Assembly: GCF_020520425.1 (NCBI RefSeq)
Contig: NC_079489.1
Coordinates: forward strand, 17,756,001 to 17,820,000
DNA length: 64,000 nt
Source: Spinacia oleracea
Lineage: Eukaryota; Streptophyta; Magnoliopsida; Caryophyllales; Amaranthaceae
Direction of reading: 5' to 3'
The notes under the pieces were generated by a model, which had not been told where the DNA came from, ran no database searches, and worked only from the letters and a program-made list of their open reading frames with translations. Each line of letters opens with the position of its first letter. The first letter of the stretch is position 1. Positions 56,250-64,000 of the stretch are shown here, in pieces. The position numbers and the translations under genes were made by a program.

Positions 56250-58350
56250 ATGTTAATTTGGGATCCAATTATTATATGGTAATGTATACAGATTTACACT
56301 GAGATAATCGATTTTACCCGCTTTGCTTGTTCATTGACATTTAATTACTCCCTATTATTCTCCTCTTTAAGCAAGTAAAATTAATTGTCATTTCAAGAAA
56401 CTAAACAGTTCAGATGCGAAATACGGATGTTATGAGTTAAATCACAAACTCATTTCGGTTACATTGGAAGGGAAGGTGGAGGGATAAGAAGAGAAGATTA
56501 GGAATTGAAGAAATTAATTCATTAATTCATTGAATTAAATTGAATTAATTTGGAGGTTATAGAAGATGAAAGGGAGGATTGAAGATTCGAGGAAAAGCTG
56601 AAGAACTTCTTCAAAAACAAAATGGAAAGAAACGCAAATTGACAGAAGATAAATATTAGGTATAGATGTATGTTGGGCCACGTGTCTTCAAAATGTTGTT
56701 GCTTACGTGTCCGCCACGTGTCTTCAAAATGGTGTTGCTTACGTGTCCTTGAAATGGAGCTGGTTATGTTTTTTAATTAAACTAGCTTTTGGCCCGTTCT
56801 ACGCACGGGCTATATTTTAGGAAACTCAATTAAAAAAAATGGTAAATTGACATACCATACTTTCACTAATAATTTTGATAGTACGTAGACATACTAAAAT
56901 TCCCAAGATATATTGGGTGGAAGCATTACTTTTATGGAATATATTATGAGCTCTCCAAGACCACAAATACATTCATAGTTTAGGAGTATACGGAATATCT
57001 TTTTATCCAAGGGGTTTTAAAAAAATGAGAATAAGAGAAATATGCTAGTACGGAGTAACTAAGTTAAGCATATGTATTCTTTGAATTAAACCAAAGAAAT
57101 CAACAAATCTTCAATATGCTAAGAAATTCACCATTGTTGTTTATTGGATTAAAAAATATGTTTCAGTTGCCAAGTATACATGAAGTTTTGCACCCTATCC
57201 TTTGCATCACAATCATGAAAAGTACCCAAAAGGAAAATGACCTAAGAATTAAGAGTTGTGATCAAGAACGACACGTGATATGTCAAAATTCTGGAAAATA
57301 TCAAAAACTAAACCATTTTTTAAAACTCGAAATTATGCTTATAGAGGTTGGGGTGTGGTAGTAGTAGATGTCATGCAGATTTCAAAACAAAAATGCATCC
57401 ATGTTTGTCGGTTTTTAAGTCGTTTGTAAAAGAACTTGAAATATGATGACGCTTGAGGCAAGTCAGACAACGGGATGCAAAGAAGATGCACCGTTGATTT
57501 AAATGGGATAAAAAAAAACGAATATAATGATAGCTTTAACTAATACCAACCTCATTAGAAGAAATATTTTTCCAAAAAACAATGGGGTGGGCATGAATTA
57601 GAAGTTCTATAACATAGTTTTAACTTCCACCCACCTATAAAAAAATAATAAAATTCTTCAAAATGAAGAAATTAGCAAAATAAGTTAGGGAGGAATATCA
57701 GTCTATAAAAAATTGTAAACATGTAGGTTTAATAAATAGTTGAATTCATTAACCAAAGAATTATAACGATCTGAAACGTTTCTCATTCTTGACTCACCAT
57801 AACCGCCAATGTATTAATCAATGTCTTTAATTAAATTGTTCTAAACGGTGGTAAACTAATTAAAATTGGAAAGGGAACGATGAAATGTTGAGGCGACTTA
57901 TTATGTTTTAAATGAAGAATTGATTATACTTGGCCACATGTCTTCTAAGTGGGCATGATTATGTGTCCGCCACGTGTCTTCAAAATGGTGTTACTTACGT
58001 GTCGTAAAAAAGAAGTTGATTTTCTTTTTTAAATACTAGGTATTGATTAAATATACTAGGTATTGGTTGGTCTTTGATTAGCTGGCTCGAGTTTAAACAA
58101 ACTTTTATTTTTTCCGTTTAAGTAGTGACGTCAATAAGCTGATATGTCTGTGAACGAGCTCGTTCATAGCCCGTTCATTGATAAATAAACAAGTCTGAAC
58201 AAAATTTTGAAGCACGTTTAGTAAATAATGCTAGCTCGAAGAACAACTTGGTGTTCAACTCGTTTAGGCTCGCAAACAACTCATTCATATTCTTTTGTAA
58301 ATTTAAAACCTCGTTCAATCTCGAATTAATGCCATTATTTTGAAATAAAC
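56250..58350. other. Intergenic stretch with duplicated CACGTG block
   Basis: No gene seen. 56670-56760 and 57915-58000 share gccacgtgtcttcaaaatgg and gcttacgtgtcc-like sequence, the first with the unit twice, so an old 1.25-kb-spaced duplication. Between them is AT-rich DNA. Confidence 0.4.
56782..56810 (-). mobile_element. Helitron 3' end, minus orientation
   Basis: A then CTAG (56782-56785), 6 bases, then the hairpin gcccgttctacgcacgggc (56792-56810). Same type as 38850-38879, opposite orientation. The 5' end should lie to the right; not found. Confidence 0.6.
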
Positions 58351-58352
58351 CA

Positions 58353-58490
58353 ATGAAGTCTTGGCCTAGTGGTTAAGAACGAAGACATGTGTACATAAAT
58401 GTGTAAGATAGGTCTCAGGTTTAAATCCACCGCCCCAATTTGTAATTTATATTTGCCCTTGTGGCTCATTCGCACCAAAAATATATATAC
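58353..58490 (+). mobile_element. tRNA-derived SINE
   Basis: cttggcctagtggttaagaa (A box) and aggtctcaggtttaaatcca (B box), then tttgtaatttatatttgccc and ttgtggctcattcgcacc, followed by an A-rich end. The same family as 48431-48571, here in plus orientation. Confidence 0.75.
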
Positions 58491-58924
58491 ATTGAAATTA
58501 ATGAAATACCCTCCCTCAAGGTTCCCAGTCTTTTGGTTTGAAGGCTGAATTCTTTCCAGTAGGCCAAGACATTGCTTGATATACTACTTGTACATACGGA
58601 GTATATAATTTTGGTTACATATATTTGAAATGTTTGTATATACGAAGGATATGGAATATCTCAACTCTGAACCCGAGTGCATCTAAGAATTTGTAAATAA
58701 ATTATATTACGAACCATCCGTTTCATAATGATATTATATTTAAAATTTTGACATTATTCACAATTGAATAGAATTTTCTATATTATTTCTAATATATAAG
58801 AAAAATGTATATTCGCGTGAGGTCTGGTATGATTTGTCTCAATAAGTAGTTTAATAATATCAAAATTTTATAAGTTTTGTTAATATATAATTAGAGATAT
58901 AAATAATACAAAATATTTTGACAA

Positions 58925-59165
58925 CGGCAACTTTTGTGTAAGACCGCTTTACCGGAAAGACCACTTTCACTATTTAACTAATTGGTTTCATTTCTTAACT
59001 AATTAGTTTTAGTGTGTAACTAATTAGTTCCATTATTTAACTAATTGGTTGTAGTGCTTAACTAATTAGTTATAGTGCTTAACTAATTGATTCCAGTACT
59101 CAACTTATATGACATCAATGGGATCTTTTGTGTAAGACTGTCTTATATAAAAGTTTGTATTTTGA
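58925..59165. mobile_element. MITE-like element with TTAACTAATTGG repeats
   Basis: Left end caacttttgtgtaagaccgc, right end actgtcttatataaaagtttg, inverted copies. Between them six TTAACTAATTGGTTTCAGTG-type units. Related to 2085-2280 and 36391-36823. The interior caagtgaccggaaagacc motif of the 2085 copy is also here (ttaccggaaagaccac). Confidence 0.6.
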
Positions 59166-59270
59166 CAAACATAAAAAATAGAAATTAGAACATCATTATG
59201 CAACAGATGTCGGATGTGATGAATGATAGATTGGGCTAGAAATCCCCAGTCTGTAGGATTGGAACCGGTA

Positions 59271-62200
59271 TCAATAGCTTTGTTGTAGAGAAGGGATAAG
59301 AAAAGAAAAGAAGCCAAGCTTTGTTTCTCCATTTGCCCGTTTGGTACAATAACCAGATAACATGTTCCATACTTCTCCAACATTCCATTTCTGGGACTCG
59401 ATCCATTCTACCACCTACATAATATTTAACAGATTATGTTACATCAACGCTGATGAAATGCATACTCGGGAAAGAAAATATAAAATCCGCAATTTAGGGT
59501 GCGTTTTGTTCACCTTAAAAAAATAAGTTTCAGTTCCAATAAGTTCCAATAAGTTTCAATAAGTTTCAATAAGTTCATATAAGTTCCAATAAGTTCAGAT
59601 AAGTTCAGATAAGTTCAGATAAGTTCAGATAAGTTAAGATAAGTTCAGATAAGTTCAGCTAAGTTCAGATAAGTTCAGAGAAGATCAGATAAGTTCAGAT
59701 AAGTTCAGATAAGTTAAGGTCAAATAAGTTGAACAGAACGCACCCTTAGAAGGTGGACCATGGTACACCTTAAGAACACTTGTATATAATTAAAAGAACA
59801 TTTAGTTACGTGAAAATAACATTAATATATTTTTTTATTATTATTTTTAATAAATAGTGAAATAATATATTATTTAAAATCTACTACGATGTTATAATAC
59901 TAAGATATAATCTATGTTATGACAGGAAGTCGGAAATACATGCTAACACCCGATTATTAGGTACACCCGGTTGTATGTAGCTCTATATGTAACCGGATCG
60001 TTTTTTATTTCCTAATCCCCCAAAAAAAAGCACATTTTTCAGTTTAAAAGCCACACTTTTCAGTTTAAAAACACATTTTTACAATTTTAATGCACATATG
60101 TTTTTCAAATATTATGATATTGAATATCTTCTTCCAATTGGGAAAAAAGCTAAGAGCATCTCCAATAGTAAGCTAATTTGACAATTAGCTTGTTATGCCA
60201 CATAAGATTTCAAGGTATTTCATTGTCTAGCTAATTTATACTCTAATGGATAGCAACTAGCTTCTTAATTAAATTAGTTTCACTTGTCCCACTTGTCAAT
60301 TAATCATTTGACAACTTTGGGAGCTAGTTGTCAAACAAATTAGCTTAAACAAGCTAATTTGTTTGGCCAAGCTAATTTAATATTTGCACTCCAATGATCT
60401 AGCTATTAGCTTGAAACTTTTATAAATTTCAAGCTAGTCCCTAGCTATAACCATTGGAGATGCTCTAAACTTAAAAGGTGAGCAACCAACCTCAGTTTAC
60501 ATATCCTCTCAAATTCTTCGCGCTCGTATGTTCTTTTGTACTAACAATGTGTTCTTTTGAAATGTATCTGTTTTTAAGCTATAAAAATGTACTTTAACCT
60601 GTAAAAATGTGCTTTAAACTAAATTGTGCTTTTTGAGGGGTTAAAAATCAAAGCTACCCGGTTGCATGTAGAGCTACATACAACCGGGTGTACCTTTTAC
60701 CGATTGACATACTCCATAAAAATCAATTTATATTGAACTAGAGTTTAAATTTTGACAAGAACATATTGATCAAGATTCAAGACTATTGGAAGATGAAGAG
60801 ATAATTATAACATATTGACAAGTGGGGGTAAAAAATACTTCTCTGGTTCCAATATTATTGCAACATATTAGGTTTCAGTCTAACCAGAATAACATGTGCC
60901 TTTATAGTGATCTTAAGCTCAAATGAAGCAAAGAAAGTTTGTGGTATGCTATGTGATTAACTCTGCAAAATGTTGTGCAAACATAATATATACCTGGTCC
61001 AAGTTTCGCAATTTCCCCAGTTCAAATGTATAGTATGACAGAAAAGATCTTGATGCCTGAGATTGAGAAGGTCAAATATTAGAAATAAAACAGTGATTGA
61101 CTTAATTTCAACCCACTGTATAGTGTATAACATAAACAGAAGATCTTGGTCATGGTGATGGTGATGAATGAAGACTCGCCTGAGATGCAGCGACCCACTG
61201 TATGATTGACTTAATTTCAGGATCTCCACCGAAAACACCACATCCCCAGTTTCCGGTGACAATCCCGACATCACTATCAGGCACCTGCTTCTGCTGATAT
61301 TTGGAATGATCCAGGAACCCACAGAATGCTTTGTTAACCTCCCTGCAATTTAAAGTTGCATTATTTAACAAACTAACCTGTTACAGGGGAGCTCAAATTG
61401 AACTAGGATGAAACTTATGACAAGTGATCCCCTAATCTTGGCTAAAATTAATAATCTTGGTATTATGCCAGTAATAGTATGCAAAACAATTACAGTATAA
61501 AAGTAAGACTAAAAGATTAACACAATTACATATAGATCGAGAAAATATCAAACCTCAGAAGATTTTCATGCTTATACTGTCTAGCTCCTGCCCAGCCCAA
61601 GCGCAATGCATCAATTGCAATAACTCTTGACACACGTCTTCCCATTGGATCTATTTCCTTATTGTCCACGTGATCCCCATCGAATTGAAATTTAGCATCA
61701 TACCTGCAATTAGTTAAAAGATTCAAGATGATAATATGCATATATAATTGTAACGTAGGATCATCACAAATTCAACAAGCTAGTGCTCCAAATTTAATAC
61801 TTCGGTATTAGCACTCACCCTTTATAATTTGAGAACCTTTCAGCACCAACCATTTCTATTGCCTCATTTTCTGACATGGACGGCAAGAAAAGCATGGCAG
61901 CAATTAGTTCTGGCTTTATCACGAAGAGAATTTCTTCCTGCATATCCCCACCAGATTAGTCAGATTCCTGCATGACATCAATCATCAAAAGAAAGACTCA
62001 TCTGCACTAACATTATGCACTTTTCCCTTTACAAGATTATAACAAAACATAACATATTGAAGGCTTTGGAACTAGGAAAAAGAGACAACAACTCTGTTTT
62101 ATAACCCTATAGTCCTATACACATATGCAATACCATACTAAATATTCCTTAAAATACTTGGCAGCAAATTCTGTACCCAACCTGAAGACATCCATCAGTC

Positions 62201-62766
62201 AAAGTAAGTCCTCCTATGTACTCGTCTGCAAAATCAACTTCAAGAGACCCTGCAGGATGGTCCTCTATCATACCCGTAAAATAAACCTGATCAGAATATC
62301 AGAAATTAGTCATATATTCCGTAGTTCATCTGGATGGATGAAGCACTTATGTATCAGATAATTGTTACCTTAAATTTGCAGAGGGGAACCACAGAGTTGG
62401 CCCAGAATTTAGGAGGTGGAAGGGCAACAACAGATGGATTTTGCTCCAGCGAAAGAACTTTCCGTTCAAATGAAACAAAGTTCAAAGGGGTTGATGAACA
62501 TACTCTCTCAAAGTAATGCATAATGCACTCGATTTTGTTTTCTTGTTCATGGAACCTGTCATGAACACTCCTGAGAACATGAAAATAAAGAGTCATCTGC
62601 TGTATGTAGTTTTCAGACAAAAGCAAGAGTGACTATCCAATAAGAGATTTACATACGCAAATATTCGATCCATGTTAATCGCCTGCATAAGATTGGCGTA
62701 TCTATTAACAATCACTGCCGGAAACAAGCAGAAGAATGAACATGACAGCAGAGCAGCAATAAGCTC
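59271..62766 (-). CDS. PARG: Poly(ADP-ribose) glycohydrolase, C-terminal eight exons (5' part off window)
   Basis: Exons 62657-62766, 62369-62570, 62182-62286, 61819-61937, 61554-61703, 61180-61342, 60994-61056 and 59271-59414 join in phase to 351 residues ending at TGA. Plant PARGs are about 550 residues, so about 200 N-terminal residues lie right of the window or in unseen exons. Recognisable: ELIAALLSCSFFCLFP, HYFERVCSS, LEVDFADEYIGG, QEEILFVIKPELIAAMLFLP, SRVIAIDALRLG, NKAFCGFLDH, VTGNWGCGVFGGD, SYYTFEL. It removes poly(ADP-ribose) from proteins after DNA damage or immune signalling. Two oddities: the signature GGG-X(6-8)-QEE reads GGL...QEE here, with both glutamates kept, and the intron after 61180 starts with GC (CAG|GCGAGT) and ends with AG. 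The last intron (59415-60993) holds three MITEs. Confidence 0.92.
59497..59745. mobile_element. Tourist-like MITE made of AAGTTCAGAT repeats (PARG intron)
   Basis: Ends gggtgcgttttgttcac and ttgaacagaacgcaccc, with TTA at 59494-59496 and 59746-59748. Nearly the whole interior is a tandem AAGTTCAGAT decamer (about 17 units). 249 bp. Confidence 0.85.
59956..60699. mobile_element. Long-inverted-repeat element (PARG intron), host of a nested MITE
   Basis: The outer arms, about 150 bp each, are inverted copies: ggtacacccggttgtatgta at the left and tacatacaaccgggtgtacc at the right, followed inward by aaaaagcacatttt-type blocks. ccgatt stands directly outside both ends. A Tourist MITE sits in the middle. 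Foldback or MULE-like; no transposase. Confidence 0.7.
60154..60465. mobile_element. Tourist-like MITE, intact, nested
   Basis: Ends gagcatctccaatagtaagc and taaccattggagatgctc, TAA at 60151-60153 and 60466-60468. 312 bp. Reference copy for the split one at 14000-15816. Confidence 0.85.
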
Positions 62767-62925
62767 CTACATAAAAACATAACATCTTTCGTTAGAAAAC
62801 CCATTTCTTAATAATGACTACAACTTATAATCAAAAAACCACAAGTACAAACATGCCACCAAACACGTACAAATTGCAACGCCAACTTCACAAAGAATTA
62901 CTAAGTGGACTACAATACTACTCAA

Positions 62926-63196
62926 CCTGTCTATTTCTGATGGAGCCAAAGATCATTTGTTCTTTTGGCTGTGGGATGTAATGAACTAAATTAAAATGAC
63001 TCTTAAAACCTCTTCGCTTCCTTTCCATGAAGTAGAAGATGGTCGTCCGGTTGTCATTGCGTTATCGCTTTTGGGTCAATTGGAAAAAACCTCCTGCAAT
63101 TGCAGGGGTAAGGTTGCGTATATCCGATCCCCTTTACCCCGCTTCTTGCGAGAGCCCTCTTTGAGACATCGGGGTAATGATAATAATGATATGAAT
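62926..63196 (+). mobile_element. SINE with 18-bp target duplication
   Basis: gactacaatactactcaa lies at 62908-62925 and 63197-63214. The body contains tgcaattgcaggggtaaggt and cgtatatccgatccccttta, a core I know from widespread plant SINEs, and ends in a TAATGATAATAATGAT tail instead of plain poly-A. It lies upstream of the first visible PARG exon, probably in an intron. Confidence 0.8.
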
Positions 63197-63214
63197 GACT
63201 ACAATACTACTCAA

Positions 63215-64000
63215 TAGTCAATACTCATTCATCATGCTCAGGAATGGATTACCTCACAGGTTCTTCATATTCTCTAAACTACACATAAAGTTTGGATTAA
63301 GAGAAATCCACTTTCTCCATTTAAAAGCAGTCCATCTGAAATCTTAGGTCTTATACGGAGTATTTAATTCAAAATGTTTTAGTGTTAAAATATTAATCTA
63401 GAAAAATCTAGATAATACACTTGTAAAAATATAATAGTGAAATGTATTGTGTAGAAAAATCTAGAAATATAATTGTAAATTATAATCTAGAATAATCTTA
63501 GGATTTTTTGTCATTTAACACCTTAAAAAAAACTAGTTTTTGTAATTTAACACCTTACTTATTTTTTATTGTTTTTAAACACTTTAAAAAACAAAAAATT
63601 TAGAAATCGACACCATTTAACGATTCTAGCTAAAAAAAACGTTAGTTTTTAACTATGCTAAAGTTCCCAATGCATGATTTGGTGGTAAACATTTCCTTCT
63701 ATGAGTTCTATCATCAAATTATGCTTTGAAAGCTAGACTAGAAAAATCTAGTAACTAAAATGTCTAGAATTATCCTAAGAAAAATCTAGATGACGAGGGG
63801 AGTAGAAAAATCTAGAAACCATAATACAACTATAAATAGGTTGTATGTGCATAAGTTTAGGGTGAGCCTAATCAAGAGAGCTCCCACAAAATATGAGGGG
63901 TAGAAACAAGTGTTCTACCAAAGAAAATAGTGTTGTACAATTCTTATCAATGTAATAATGATAAAAGTGCAATTTTGTTATATAATTGAGGTCCATCAAA
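63215..64000. other. Repeat-rich edge of window; possible LTR fragment
   Basis: No exon recognised. agaaaaatctaga recurs at least five times (63400-63500 and 63735-63830). 63832-63990 has a tataaatagg TATA-like box followed by a transcript-leader-like stretch and aatgtaataatg, as in some Copia LTRs. The block runs off the edge, so this stays a suspicion. Confidence 0.35.

Noticed and set aside
62996-63217. 73-residue frame at the right end
   Set aside because: It lies wholly within a SINE with an 18-bp target copy.

Overview
The window is nuclear DNA of a flowering plant, AT-rich, with intron-split genes of clear plant type and a very dense cover of small transposons. A eudicot is certain from the gene set. 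An Amaranthaceae or other Caryophyllales source is only a guess from repeat style.

Six host protein genes (one broken), one gene cut by the window edge and one tRNA gene are supported. Left to right: a small N-myristoylated protein (1394-1885, +); the thylakoid-lumen immunophilin FKBP16-3 (2717-6621, -, seven exons); a pair of PIP-type secreted peptide genes, the first broken by a GGCGA repeat (17827-18070, +) and the second whole (21066-21290, +); the mitochondrial folate enzyme HPPK/DHPS (25315-28103, -, two exons including a presequence exon); a wall-associated receptor kinase spread over 16 kb (34143-50339, -, four exons); tRNA-Ser(AGA) (56163-56244, -); and the C-terminal eight exons of poly(ADP-ribose) glycohydrolase (59271-62766, -), whose 5' part lies beyond the right edge.

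The rest is transposon-derived. About fifteen Stowaway-type MITEs (CTCCCTCC ends, TA duplications), several Tourist/Harbinger MITEs (TAA or TTA duplications), hAT, MULE and CACTA non-autonomous elements, Helitron 3' ends, tRNA-derived SINEs and two other insertions bounded by direct repeats can be delimited, many with exact target-site duplications. Nesting is common: five elements sit inside another small element and one sits in an old chromovirus. A complete-looking 5.29-kb Ty1/copia element with identical LTRs lies in the first intron of the receptor kinase, in the same orientation as the gene.

The genes do not form a pathway or cluster, except the two PIP-like peptide genes 3 kb apart, a local tandem pair. 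The items most worth a second look are the peptide pair with its frame-shifting pentanucleotide repeat, the altered PARG signature and a GC-AG intron in that gene, the young Copia element in the kinase intron, the empty-site proof of nested Stowaways, and a 21-bp satellite-like array carried inside a TIR element. I found no sign of a wholly new biological system; the novelty is in these local structures.
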